Below, in pieces: positions 41,188 to 49,719 of a stretch of DNA of 64,000 nt (positions within the stretch are counted from its first letter, which is position 1; every line of letters begins with the position of its first letter). The notes beneath the pieces are model-generated. The model was not told where the DNA came from and did not search any database. It saw only the letters and a list, made by a program, of their open reading frames with translations. The position numbers and the translations under genes were made by a program. The stretch is from UBA1127 sp034422455 (GTDB taxonomy: Bacteria; Chloroflexota; Dehalococcoidia; Lucifugimonadales; UBA1127). The DNA is taken from positions 124,001 to 188,000 of the forward strand of contig DAOUJQ010000023.1 of assembly GCA_034422455.1 (NCBI GenBank). Direction: 5' to 3'.

Positions 41188-43425
41188 CTACCCCCACAGC
41201 AGCTCCCGCAGCCCGTTCCGCCACGCGTCCGCCGCGTCGGCGAGCGGCACGTTCAGCAGCCGTCCGGCGTGCAGGCGGTCACCACCGACGCGGCCAAGCC
41301 GGAGCGCCGGCACGTCGTGGCGCGCCGCCAGCCGGCGCAGCGACGGCAGCCGGCCCGGGTCCACGGAGACAACGATGCGGGAAGGCCCCTCGCCGAACAG
41401 CGCAGCATCCCACCGGCCCACCGGCCTTGCCGTCAGCGTCGCCCCGATGCCGCCGAGGATGCACGACTCCGCCAACGCAACGGCCAACCCGCCGTCACTG
41501 CAGTCGTGCGCGGACGCCAGCAGTCCCGCGCCGATAGCCTCGCGGCATACTTGCTGCACCCGCGTTTCCAGGTCCATGTCCAGCGCTGGCTGCCCCGCCA
41601 CCATGCCGTGCAGCGCCTCCAGCGCCTCGCTGCCGGCCAGCGACGCGGCGTCGCCGTCCCACGCGCCCACTCCCAGCAGCACGATGACGTCGCCCTCGTT
41701 ACGGAAGCCCGCGCCGCAGCGCTTCGTCACGTCCTCCAGCAGCCCCAGCGCGCCCACGACGGGTGTGGGGCGGATGGCTTGGTTCCCGCCCTCGTTGTAG
41801 AGGCTGACGTTGCCGCTGACCACCGGCACGCCAAGCGCGCGGCAGGCGTCCGCCATGCCCTTGATGCACTCCTCCAGCTGGTAGTACACCTCCGGCCGCT
41901 CCGGGTTGCCGAAGTTCAGGCAGTCGGTCAGCGCGATGGGCTCCGCGCCGACGCAGGAAACGTTGCGGCATGCCTCTGCGACTGCCATCTGCCCGCCCAC
42001 GTAGGGGTCCAGCCAGACCATGCGGCTGTTGCCGTCGGTGCAGGCCGCGATGCCGCGCCCCGTGTGAGGCCCGCCGTGACCCTCCCGCAGCAGCAGCACG
42101 GCGGCATCGGCGCCGCCCGGCGACTGCACCGTATTGGCTTGGACCTGCTGGTCGTACTGGCGGTACACGCCCGCGCGGCTCGCGATGTTTGCCGAAGCCA
42201 GCAGCCGCAGCAACGCCTCGCCGGGCTTCATGCCGGGGAGCGGCAGCGCGGAGAGTTCGACGCGCTGCGCCGCCTCCGTCTCGGCCGACTTCACGCCGTT
42301 CAGCCGGTAGCGCGGCGCATCGACGAAGTGCTCCACGGGCACGTCGGCCGCCGGCGCTCCCGCGTCGTGGATGCGCACGGTGGCGTCGTCCGTCACGGTG
42401 CCGATGACGCTGGAGGTGAGGTCCCACTTGTCGAAGATCGGCCGCACCGCCTCCTCGTATCCCGGGCGCACCAGCAGCAGCATCCGCTCCTGCGACTCGG
42501 AGAGCATGATCTCGTACGGGTCCATGCCGGACTCGCGCCGGGGCACGCGGGAAACGTCCAGCGACAGCCCGCGGCCGCCCTTGCCCACGCACTCGACGGA
42601 GGCGCTCGTCAGGCCCGCCGCGCCCAGGTCCTGCATGCCGGCGATGCCCTCCGGGCAGGTCTGCAGCGCCTCAAGGCACGCCTCGATCAGCACCTTCTCC
42701 AGGAAGGGGTTGCCCACCTGCACCGTCGTGCGCAGCTCCTGCGTGTCCTCCAGGGTCTGCGACGCGAGGCCGGACGCGCCGTGAATGCCGTCGCGGCCCG
42801 TGTCCGCGCCGACGAGCAACAGCAGGTCGCCGGGGCCGGAGGGGATCGCCCGCACCAGGTCCTCCGTCCGCACCAGCCCAATGCACATCGCGTTGACCAG
42901 GGGGTTGTCGTCGTAGCACGCCGCGAAGGTGATCTCGCCGCCGACGTCGGGCACGCCAATACAGTTGCCGTACCAGGAGATGCCCTCCACGACGCCGTGG
43001 AACAGCCGCCGGGTCCGCGCCGAGCCGGCCGGGCCGAAGCGCAGGGAGTTCAGCAGCGCGATGGGGCGCGCACCCATCGCCAGGATGTCGCGGACGATAC
43101 CGCCGACGCCCGTCGCGGCGCCCTGGAACGGCTCCACGGCTGACGGGTGGTTGTGGGACTCGATCTTGAAGACGACGGAGAGGCCCCCGCCCACGTCGAC
43201 GACACCCGCGTTCTCGGCGCCGGGCGATACGAGCACGCGGGGGGAGTCACCCGGGAACAGGGACAGCAGCGGGCGGGAGTGCTTGTACGCGCAGTGCTCG
43301 CTCCAGAGCGCGCCGAAGAGGCCAAGCTCCAGGGGGTTGGGCTCCCGGTCAAGCCGGTCTACGATGCCCTCGTATTCCTGCTGGCTGAGGGCGATCTCCT
43401 TGAGGACCTCTGGGCTGACCGGCAC
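41188..43425 (-). CDS. purL: Phosphoribosylformylglycinamidine synthase subunit PurL
   Basis: 745 residues, the small PurL type that works with separate PurS and PurQ. It converts FGAR to FGAM in purine synthesis using ATP and PurQ-supplied ammonia. EHCAYKHSRPLL near the N-terminus, the ATP-site loop ESHNHPSAVEPFQGAATGVGGI, GIPDVGGE-type CIGVPDVGGEITFA and SGNVSLYNEG are family blocks. The start is GTG at 43425 with GGAGG seven bases upstream. purS and purQ are not in the window. Confidence 0.95.
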   Translation of the reverse strand: MPVSPEVLKEIALSQQEYEGIVDRLDREPNPLELGLFGALWSEHCAYKHSRPLLSLFPGDSPRVLVSPGAENAGVVDVGGGLSVVFKIESHNHPSAVEPFQGAATGVGGIVRDILAMGARPIALLNSLRFGPAGSARTRRLFHGVVEGISWYGNCIGVPDVGGEITFAACYDDNPLVNAMCIGLVRTEDLVRAIPSGPGDLLLLVGADTGRDGIHGASGLASQTLEDTQELRTTVQVGNPFLEKVLIEACLEALQTCPEGIAGMQDLGAAGLTSASVECVGKGGRGLSLDVSRVPRRESGMDPYEIMLSESQERMLLLVRPGYEEAVRPIFDKWDLTSSVIGTVTDDATVRIHDAGAPAADVPVEHFVDAPRYRLNGVKSAETEAAQRVELSALPLPGMKPGEALLRLLASANIASRAGVYRQYDQQVQANTVQSPGGADAAVLLLREGHGGPHTGRGIAACTDGNSRMVWLDPYVGGQMAVAEACRNVSCVGAEPIALTDCLNFGNPERPEVYYQLEECIKGMADACRALGVPVVSGNVSLYNEGGNQAIRPTPVVGALGLLEDVTKRCGAGFRNEGDVIVLLGVGAWDGDAASLAGSEALEALHGMVAGQPALDMDLETRVQQVCREAIGAGLLASAHDCSDGGLAVALAESCILGGIGATLTARPVGRWDAALFGEGPSRIVVSVDPGRLPSLRRLAARHDVPALRLGRVGGDRLHAGRLLNVPLADAADAWRNGLRELLWG

Positions 43426-43587
43426 GGAACGGCCTCCATGGGGAACGAATGAAGGGACACATGGTCATGCGGGTACGCTGAAAACGGTATCAACCCGCCA
43501 AATTGCAGTCAAGCCAAATTGCGGCTTGCCCTCGCGCGGCTGTTGGCGTATGCTTGCAAAACCCGATATTGGCCGTCGCCGCTAGGG

Positions 43588-43616
43588 TTGACGCTTGCAT
43601 TGTTATGCGATATGCT
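43588..43616 (+). promoter_or_regulatory. Sigma-70 promoter of the surface protein gene
   Basis: TTGACG (43588-43593) and TATGCT (43611-43616) are separated by 17 bases. The start codon at 43716 lies 100 bp downstream, leaving a leader of about 90 nt. Confidence 0.6.
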
Positions 43617-43715
43617 CCCCTACGGTATTCTGGTGGCAGTGCCACTATGGGAAACTTGAGACTCATTAAGAAGGCTCCGGTTCTTGACCCCGGAAAATCG
43701 GCAAGGAGGCTTGCG

Positions 43716-44414
43716 GTGCGCACACCTAGGTTGTCTCGGCAGAGTATATCCCCTCGGCTGATCCTGAGTTTGACTCTGGCGTTGTCCCTTCTGTTCGCCA
43801 CCGCGAGCAGTGTTTTGGCCGACGGGCACGAGGGCACGTTGCCGGCCTCGGGCGGCACGATCGAGTTCGCCAGCGGCGTCTCCATCAAGACGCCCGACGG
43901 CGCCAGCAAGACCGACGTGACGGTCACCTACACGGCCCTCGAGGGCGACGACATCCCCGGCATGGCCCCTGAGGGCACGGCGATCGGTTCCTCCGTCTTC
44001 ACCCTTGACGCCGGCGGCGCGAAATTCACGCAGCTTGCACAGGTCACAATCCCCTACACTGCGGACGACGTTGCCGCAGCCAAGGACGGCAGGAACGACA
44101 ACATTGACGTGGGACTCTGGGACGACGTCAGCGGTTCTTGGATTGTGCAGCCCTCCATTCCGGACGTCTTGAACGATACGTTGACCGTCTCGCAGAATGA
44201 ATTGGGCACGTACGCCATTCTCATCACGCTGCCCGACGTATTGCCGCCAACGCCGACCCCGACGCCGCCACCGCCGACGGCAACGCCGGACGTGGAAGAC
44301 CCCGACACCGGTGACATCGGAGTCAGCAACGGCATGATGATGGCGCTTGCCCTTCTGGGCGTGCTCTTCCTCATGGGCGGCGGCTACGTCCTGGCCCGCA
44401 GCCGCAACCGCTAG
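43716..44414 (+). CDS. Exported protein with Pro/Thr linker and C-terminal membrane anchor
   Basis: 232 residues. A signal peptide (LILSLTLALSLLFATASSVLADG) leads into a beta-rich domain of about 140 residues. A Pro-Thr linker (TPTPTPPPPTATP) and a C-terminal anchor (MMMALALLGVLFLMGGGYVLARSRNR) follow, so the domain is displayed outside the cell. There is no LPXTG, so sortase attachment is not indicated. GTG at 43716 is preferred because AAGGAGG lies six bases upstream; the frame is open further upstream. A strong terminator follows. Function unknown; the domain recalls cell-surface adhesion-type modules. Confidence 0.7.
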   Translation: MRTPRLSRQSISPRLILSLTLALSLLFATASSVLADGHEGTLPASGGTIEFASGVSIKTPDGASKTDVTVTYTALEGDDIPGMAPEGTAIGSSVFTLDAGGAKFTQLAQVTIPYTADDVAAAKDGRNDNIDVGLWDDVSGSWIVQPSIPDVLNDTLTVSQNELGTYAILITLPDVLPPTPTPTPPPPTATPDVEDPDTGDIGVSNGMMMALALLGVLFLMGGGYVLARSRNR

Positions 44415-44434
44415 CCTGTAGCACAGGAACATCG

Positions 44435-44474
44435 AGAGCCCCGCCGATCGATTGATCGGCGGGGCTCTTCTTTT
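44435..44474 (+). terminator. Rho-independent terminator
   Basis: AGAGCCCCGCCGATC (44435-44449) pairs perfectly over 15 bp with 44454-44468 around a 4-base loop, and TTCTTTT follows. It ends the gene at 43716-44414, 20 bases after its stop. Confidence 0.92.
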
Positions 44475-44489
44475 GCCTGGTTCCATTGC

Positions 44490-44539
44490 CCCCATCCGTT
44501 CGCCCTGAGCTTGCCGAAGGGTCTCACGAACGGATGGGG
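44490..44539. repeat. Dispersed palindrome, copy 1 (CCGTTCG...CGAACGG family)
   Basis: Perfect 13-bp arms CCCCATCCGTTCG / CGAACGGATGGGG enclose CCCTGAGCTTGCCGAAGGG. The inner CCTGAGC...CGAAGGG is shared with the copies at 53572 and 56047. Similar CCTGAGCNTGTCGAAGG sequences are common intergenic repeats in many bacterial genomes. Confidence 0.7.
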
Positions 44540-44564
44540 CCGCCGCCATTTCCCTCAACCCCGA

Positions 44565-44598
44565 CCTCGTCATTCCCGCGAAAGCGGGAATGACGAGG
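44565..44598. repeat. 15-bp perfect hairpin repeat (CATTCCCGCGAAAGCGGGAATG type)
   Basis: CCTCGTCATTCCCGC (44565-44579) pairs perfectly with 44584-44598 around GAAA. The core CATTCCCGC-GAAA-GCGGGAATG is a widespread intergenic repeat type in bacteria. Lying 55 bases beyond the end of the gene at 44653 on the minus strand, it may help end that transcript. Confidence 0.65.
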
Positions 44599-44652
44599 GG
44601 CTGGGAGGAGGGCGGCGCCCCCTGCAGGAGCGCGTTCAACCGCAATACGCGG

Positions 44653-46062
44653 CTAGGTGCGGTAGCGGAACTTGCCCTCGACGCGGTCGCGATTGAGCTT
44701 CCGGTTCAGGTGCAGGCCGTCCAGCACGAACTCCGCGCCGGACGCAAAGAGCGCCTCCTGCTTCCGGGGGTCTACGCCCAAGCGCTCCGCCATGGGCGCC
44801 AGCCCGGCCTCGCCGCCCAGCCGTTCGGCATAGGCGAAGGAGGGCACGTCGCTGCCGGCCTCGACCTCCAGCCCCTCGTCGAACCGCAGCACCAGGTCGG
44901 TGAAGTCGACGGGGTCGAAGTGGCGGTTGAAGACGTTGAGCACGGCCTTCTTGGTCAGCTCGTCCACCACGCGGTTCTCGCGGCCGTCCTCCACCGTCTC
45001 CAGCTCCACCTTGCCCAGCGTGGATGCGACGATGTACGGCAGGTCCGACACCCGAGGCACGGCCTGCGTCTCCTTGTACCGGATCGCCCGGCGCAGGGCG
45101 CAGGCCGCCAGCGTCTCGTAGTTGGCGATGGACACGCGGACGGAGACGCCGGAGCGCTGGTTGATGTCCGGGCTGCGGCGGGCCAGCGCCGTGAACTCCG
45201 CGATGATCTCCGACATGAAACCGGGCACCACCACGGCCTCCTCCGTGTCGGCGAAGCGGGAGCGCTCCTGCTCCACGATGGCCGCCTCTTCCTCCACCGT
45301 CCTGGGGTAGTGGGTGCGGATCAGGGCGCCGTAGCGGTCTTTCAGCGGCGTGATGATGCGGCCGCGGTTGGTGTAGTCCTCCGGGTTGGCGCTGGCCACC
45401 ACGAAGACGTCCAGCGGCAGCCGCACCCGGTGGCCGCGGATCTGGATGTCCCGCTCCTCCATCAGGTTGAAGAGGCCCACCTGGATGCGCTCGGCCAGGT
45501 CCGGCAGCTCGTTGATGCAGAAGATGCCCCGGTTGGCGCGCGGGATGAGGCCGAAGTGGATGGTGAGCTCGTCCGAGAGGTAGCGGCCCTCGGCCACCTT
45601 GATGGGGTCGATCTCGCCGATGAGGTCCGCCACGGAGATGTCCGGGGTGGCCAGCTTCTCCGCGTACCGCTGGTCGCGGGGCAGCCAGTCGATCTCCAGG
45701 TCGTTCCCCTCCTCGGCGGCCCGGGTGCGGCACGCGAGGCAGATGGGTGCGAAGGGGTTGTCGTTGATCTCGCACCCCCGGATCACCGGCGTCTCCTCGT
45801 CCAGGAACTCCACCAGGTTGCGGATGATGCGCGACTTGGCCTGGCCGCGCTCTCCCAGGAAGATGATGTCCTGCCCGGCCAGGATGGCGTTCTCCACCTG
45901 CGGGATGACGGTGTCCTCGTAGCCCATGACGCCGGGGAAGAGATCGCTGCCGTCCCGCATGCGCGCCATCAGGTTGCGGCGGATCTCCTCGCGCACGGGC
46001 AACACGCGGTGGCCGGACTTTCGAAGCTCGCCGAGCGTGGCCGCCCTCTGCGGTTCAGCCAT
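44653..46062 (-). CDS. Magnesium-chelatase-subunit-I-like / MoxR-type AAA+ ATPase
   Basis: 469 residues. It has a Walker A variant GERGQAKS at about residue 70, a zinc-ribbon-like ICLACRTRA, Walker B GIFCINELPDL, and sensor 1 FVVASANPEDYTNRGRIITPLKDRYG. This matches stand-alone ChlI/BchI-like ATPases; the GxRGQAKxR P-loop is normal for that subgroup. Such proteins usually act with a von Willebrand A-domain partner to insert metals or remodel proteins; no partner gene is next to it. AGGAGG lies six bases before the ATG. It is divergent from ybeY. Confidence 0.85.
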   Translation of the reverse strand: MAEPQRAATLGELRKSGHRVLPVREEIRRNLMARMRDGSDLFPGVMGYEDTVIPQVENAILAGQDIIFLGERGQAKSRIIRNLVEFLDEETPVIRGCEINDNPFAPICLACRTRAAEEGNDLEIDWLPRDQRYAEKLATPDISVADLIGEIDPIKVAEGRYLSDELTIHFGLIPRANRGIFCINELPDLAERIQVGLFNLMEERDIQIRGHRVRLPLDVFVVASANPEDYTNRGRIITPLKDRYGALIRTHYPRTVEEEAAIVEQERSRFADTEEAVVVPGFMSEIIAEFTALARRSPDINQRSGVSVRVSIANYETLAACALRRAIRYKETQAVPRVSDLPYIVASTLGKVELETVEDGRENRVVDELTKKAVLNVFNRHFDPVDFTDLVLRFDEGLEVEAGSDVPSFAYAERLGGEAGLAPMAERLGVDPRKQEALFASGAEFVLDGLHLNRKLNRDRVEGKFRYRT

Positions 46063-46248
46063 GGGGCCCTCCTGGAATGGAAAGTTGGCCGGAACGCCTG
46101 TGAAGGGTTTTCAGTCTTGCACCGGTACGAAATCATGTCAACCGAGGGCCGCAACTCCTGCCGTGCCGCCTTTTATGTGGTGGGGGCCTATGCTACCATT
46201 CCGGTAAGCCTCCGCCCCGCTGTCCGGGGCCTGGAACGGAGCATAACA

Positions 46249-46788
46249 GTGCCGCCTGTCCAACCCCTCGTCAACGTGTTGGTGTTCCCGTCTTTCCGGC
46301 GCTGCGTCACGCAGAAGCGCCTGCGCAGCGTCGCGTTGGCGGCCATCGACGTCGGCGTCTCGGGCGGCACGGCGGGAGACCCCGCGCGATGCGAGGTCAG
46401 CGTCGTCATCGCCGACGACGAGGCGATGCTGGAGCTGAACGAACGGCACCGCGGCGAGGCTGAGGTGACGGACGTCCTCTCGTTCTCGCCCCACCACGCG
46501 GGGGAGTATGAGGGTGACGACCCGCCGCCCGTTGCGGACGACTTCCCAGACTTCCCCACGCCCGACGGCGAGACGGACGAGCTCGGCGACGTGGTCATCT
46601 CCTACCCGCAGGCCAAGCGGCAGGCGCGGCAGGCCCGTCGCCCCGTCGCCCTGGAGGTCGAGACCCTCGTCGCGCACGGCGTCCTGCACCTGCTCGGCTA
46701 CGACCACGCCGAGCCGGACGAAGAGCGGGCGATGTTCGCGCTGCAGGACGCCGCCCTGGCCCGCGCCGGCGGCGATACGGCAAGGTAG
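46249..46788 (+). CDS. ybeY: Endoribonuclease YbeY
   Basis: 179 residues. It is a zinc-dependent RNase for 16S rRNA 3'-end maturation and ribosome quality control. The metal site HGVLHLLGYDH (HGxLHLxGYDH) is exact, and ELNERHRGEAEVTDVLSF is the other conserved block. A Pro/Asp-rich insertion (GDDPPPVADDFPDFP) is longer than usual. The start is GTG at 46249 with CGGAG seven bases before it; the frame is open far upstream without meaning. It is followed by dnaX after seven bases. Confidence 0.9.
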   Translation: MPPVQPLVNVLVFPSFRRCVTQKRLRSVALAAIDVGVSGGTAGDPARCEVSVVIADDEAMLELNERHRGEAEVTDVLSFSPHHAGEYEGDDPPPVADDFPDFPTPDGETDELGDVVISYPQAKRQARQARRPVALEVETLVAHGVLHLLGYDHAEPDEERAMFALQDAALARAGGDTAR

Positions 46789-46795
46789 GCGCACC

Positions 46796-48454
46796 GTGGC
46801 GGAGCAGGTCCTCTACAGGAAGTGGCGTCCGCAGCGCTTTGCGGACGTTTCCGGCCAGGACGCCGTGGTGCAGACGCTGCGCCAGGCCGTCAAGCAGGGC
46901 CGCGTCGCCCACGCCTACCTCTTCTGCGGGCCGCGCGGCACCGGCAAGACGACGGCCGCCCGCATCCTCGCCAAGGCGCTCAACTGCCGGAGCCTCGACC
47001 CCGCCCTCGGCGAGCCCCATGACGGCGACCCCGACAACACCTGCCCCTTCTGCCTCGACGTGAACGAGGGCCGCGCCCTCGACCTCGTCGAGATGGACGC
47101 CGCCAGCCACCGGGGCATTGACGACGTCCGCAACCTGCAGGAGCGTGTCTTCGGCGCCGGTCCCGCGCAGGGCCGCGCCAAGGTGTACATCATCGACGAG
47201 GTCCACATGCTCACGGACTTCGCCTTCAACGCGCTCCTCAAGACGCTGGAGGAGCCCGCGCCGTGGGTCTACTTCATCCTCTGCACCACGGAGCCGCACC
47301 GGGTCCTGGCCACCATCGTCTCCCGCTGCCAGCGATTCGACTTCCGCCGCCTCGCGCCGCGCGACGTGCAGGCACGATTGCAGACCGTCTGCGAGGGCGA
47401 GGGCTTCGAATGCGAGCCCGACGCCCTCGCCGCCATCGCCCGCGCCACCGGCGGCAGCGTCCGTGACGCCCTCAACATCCTGGAGCAGACGGCCCTCTCC
47501 TACGGCAACTCCGTAAGCATGCCCGGCGTGGAGGAGCTGCTCGGCCTCAGCCGCGACCCGCGCGCGCTGGAGCTGGTGCGCAACGTCCTCGCGGGCAATC
47601 TGAAGGACGCCCTCCGCGTCACCGCGGACGCCTCCTCCGGCGGCCTGGAGCCCGGCCCCTTCCACCGCGAGGTCGTCGACCGGCTCCGCGCCGTGCTGCT
47701 GCACAAGTCCGGCGTCGGTGGCGACGAGTCCGCGGACGCGCAGGACTCGGTGAAGGAGATCGCCGACGCAACGGAGTGGCCCGCGCTGCTCCGGGCCCTC
47801 CGCATCGTGGGACGGGCCAACCTCCGCACCGGCGAGGGCGCGGCGTGGCTCCCCTTCGAGCTCGCCGTCATCGAGGCGGCGTCGCCGGCCGAGGAACCCG
47901 TCGTTGCAGCGCCCGCAGCCGCGGCGCCCGCAGCCGCGGCCCCACAGCCGCCGAGCGCCGAAAGAGGCCCACGCCCGCCCACGCCCCCTCGCGCCGGCCC
48001 GTCACCGTGGGACCAACCGCCTCCCGCCAGCCCACCGGTGCGCGACGCCGGCGTCCGTGCGCCGGAGCCCGCTATCCCCATCCCGGAGGGCGCCCGGGCC
48101 GTGCAGGACGAAGAGTGGTCCGCGCTGGTAAACCCCCTGCGGCGCCACAAGGGCAAGAAGTTCGTGCTGGGCTCCCTGTTGCTGGACTGCCGGCAGCGCT
48201 ACGTCGAGGATGCCACGCTGGTGCTCGTCTTCAAGAACGCCGCCAACCGTGACCGGCTGCAGGAGGAGATGGAGCACGCGCCCAGCAAGCAGGCGTTCAC
48301 CGCCGCTGTGTCCGGCGCGCTGGGCGGCGACTTCCAGCTTCGCCTGGAGGCGGGCGAGGCGGCTGAACAGCCCAACAACGCCCACGGGCACCTCGTCCGG
48401 ACGGCCATGTCCCTGGGCGCGAAGGTCATCCCAGAATGGGAGGAAACGGAATGA
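46796..48454 (+). CDS. dnaX: DNA polymerase III subunit gamma/tau
   Basis: 552 residues, the clamp-loader ATPase of the replisome. VLYRKWRPQRFADVSGQD is the standard N-terminus. Walker A CGPRGTGKTT follows, then a four-Cys zinc site ending TCPFC, then VYIIDEVHMLTDFAFNALLKTLEEP (Walker B) and sensor 1 CTTEPHRVLATIVSRCQRFDF. Domain III follows, then an Ala/Pro-rich linker (about 370-430) and a tau-like C-terminus. No slippery A-run for frameshifting is seen. The start is GTG at 46796. Its stop overlaps the ybaB start (ATGA). Confidence 0.94.
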   Translation: MAEQVLYRKWRPQRFADVSGQDAVVQTLRQAVKQGRVAHAYLFCGPRGTGKTTAARILAKALNCRSLDPALGEPHDGDPDNTCPFCLDVNEGRALDLVEMDAASHRGIDDVRNLQERVFGAGPAQGRAKVYIIDEVHMLTDFAFNALLKTLEEPAPWVYFILCTTEPHRVLATIVSRCQRFDFRRLAPRDVQARLQTVCEGEGFECEPDALAAIARATGGSVRDALNILEQTALSYGNSVSMPGVEELLGLSRDPRALELVRNVLAGNLKDALRVTADASSGGLEPGPFHREVVDRLRAVLLHKSGVGGDESADAQDSVKEIADATEWPALLRALRIVGRANLRTGEGAAWLPFELAVIEAASPAEEPVVAAPAAAAPAAAAPQPPSAERGPRPPTPPRAGPSPWDQPPPASPPVRDAGVRAPEPAIPIPEGARAVQDEEWSALVNPLRRHKGKKFVLGSLLLDCRQRYVEDATLVLVFKNAANRDRLQEEMEHAPSKQAFTAAVSGALGGDFQLRLEAGEAAEQPNNAHGHLVRTAMSLGAKVIPEWEETE

Positions 48455-48756
48455 ACCGGAACATGATGCGGCAGGTCCAGCAGCTCCAACAGCGCATGGC
48501 CAAGCTGCAGGAGGAGCTGGAACAGGCCACCGTGGAGGCAACGGCAGGCGGCGGCATGGTCAAGGCCGTCGTGACGGGCAAGCAGACCGTCGCCTCGATC
48601 ACCATCGACCCGGAGGCCGTCGACCCCGATGACCTCGAGGTGCTGGAGGAGATGGTCATGGCGGCGATCAACGAGGCCCTTCAGAAATCGCAGGAGCTGG
48701 CGCAGCAGAAGATGGGCGCCATCACCGGCGGCCTCAACATCCCGGGGCTTGGGTAA
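48451..48756 (+). CDS. YbaB/EbfC-family nucleoid-associated protein
   Basis: 101 residues. It is a small DNA-binding dimer that coats the nucleoid. MMRQVQQLQQRMAKLQEELEQATVEATAGGGMVKAVVTGKQTVASITIDPEAV and a C-terminal ITGGLNIPGLG are typical. The ATG overlaps the dnaX stop by four bases and follows GGGAGG. The dnaX-ybaB-recR order is conserved widely, and here a toxin-antitoxin pair separates it from recR. Confidence 0.92.
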   Translation: MNRNMMRQVQQLQQRMAKLQEELEQATVEATAGGGMVKAVVTGKQTVASITIDPEAVDPDDLEVLEEMVMAAINEALQKSQELAQQKMGAITGGLNIPGLG

Positions 48757-48865
48757 CAGCGCGTCTGGGTGTGCGGCCCTTGGTGACAAGGGGTCGTAGA
48801 CTACCGGCCGTGGGTGTATCCTGATTGAATGCAGGTATAGCTTCGGCCATTGAGGTTGGAAGACG

Positions 48866-49255
48866 ATGGAAGAACACAAGGAACGGCTCACGTTGGGCGT
48901 GGACGCTGAAACGAAGCGTCGCTTGAAGGCTGCCGCCGCTGCGAAGGGCGTCAGCGTCAGCGTGTACTGCCGCGCCGCCATCGACAGGGAGCTTGCGGCG
49001 GAAGGGACCGAGACGGATTCCCTGCACAGTCAGAAGAAACTCGATGCCATCGTGACCAATATGGAGCGACTTCTTGAGGAGAGCCGCGGCACTCCCGCCG
49101 AGCCCGCCCTTGAAATGTTGATGGAGTTGCACCGGAAGTACCCGCCCCGCGCCGTGACTACCAAGACCGCGGTTGACTACATACGCGAGGGCCGTGAAAT
49201 TCGAGACAGGCAGATGGATGAATGGCTGAAGCCACGCAAGACCTCATCGTCGTAG
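48866..49255 (+). CDS. Ribbon-helix-helix antitoxin of a VapBC-type pair
   Basis: 129 residues. The N-terminus RLTLGVDAETKRRLKAAAAAKGVSVSVYCRAAIDREL is a ribbon-helix-helix (Arc/CopG-like) DNA-binding domain. The helical C-terminus, ending IRDRQMDEWLKPRKTSSS, should wrap the toxin. It overlaps the PIN-domain gene by 34 bp, the usual coupled arrangement. It probably represses its own promoter as a complex with the toxin; the 109-bp gap after ybaB is the likely operator region. Confidence 0.78.
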   Translation: MEEHKERLTLGVDAETKRRLKAAAAAKGVSVSVYCRAAIDRELAAEGTETDSLHSQKKLDAIVTNMERLLEESRGTPAEPALEMLMELHRKYPPRAVTTKTAVDYIREGREIRDRQMDEWLKPRKTSSS

Positions 49256-49683
49256 ATGCGAGCATTGTGTTCAAGTGGTTTGTGGTGGAGGAGGATTCAG
49301 ACAAAGCGACGGCAATGCTCGGGGTTTGGGAAACAAACAGGTCGCATCTGGCGGCCCCACATTTCATGGTGGCGGAGGTGGCGAACGCATTTCACCAGCG
49401 CGTGCGGCAGGGCCATATGACCGTTCGAGAAGCGGAGGCCCGAGTGGAGAGCGTACTGTCGCCCAGCTTGGCTATCGAACTTTACGACTCCTCCAGCCTC
49501 CACCGGAGAGCCGTTGAGCTTGCCAGCCGTCTGCACCAGCCAGCCGTGTACGATTGCATCTACCTGGCCTTGGCGGAAACCCTGAACGGTGAGCTGTGGA
49601 CGGCAGACCGTACGTTCTTCCGGGCGGCGAGCTCCGAGTTCAGCAATGTCCGATGGCTCAGCGAAGCCAACGCACCCAGCTAA
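49222..49683 (+). CDS. PIN-domain toxin, VapC-like RNase
   Basis: 153 residues. The PIN acidic quartet is recognisable: Asp in IVVDASIVFKW, Glu in MVAEVANAF, Asp in YDCIYLALAE and Asp in LWTADRTFF. VapC toxins are Mg-dependent RNases that cut tRNA or rRNA. The ATG lies inside the end of the antitoxin gene. G+C is lower than in dnaX or recR, supporting acquisition. It ends 36 bases before recR. Confidence 0.85.
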   Translation: MAEATQDLIVVDASIVFKWFVVEEDSDKATAMLGVWETNRSHLAAPHFMVAEVANAFHQRVRQGHMTVREAEARVESVLSPSLAIELYDSSSLHRRAVELASRLHQPAVYDCIYLALAETLNGELWTADRTFFRAASSEFSNVRWLSEANAPS

Positions 49684-49719
49684 ACTGACGATTCACCAAG
49701 AACGGACGCAGGACACCCA

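Noticed and set aside
44435..44598. A CRISPR array in the repeat-rich stretch after the surface protein gene
   Set aside because: The repeats are single palindromes of different sequence, not regularly spaced copies, and no cas gene is present.
46796..48454. A programmed frameshift in dnaX giving a short gamma form
   Set aside because: No A-run or slippery heptamer followed by a stem-loop is visible in the gene.
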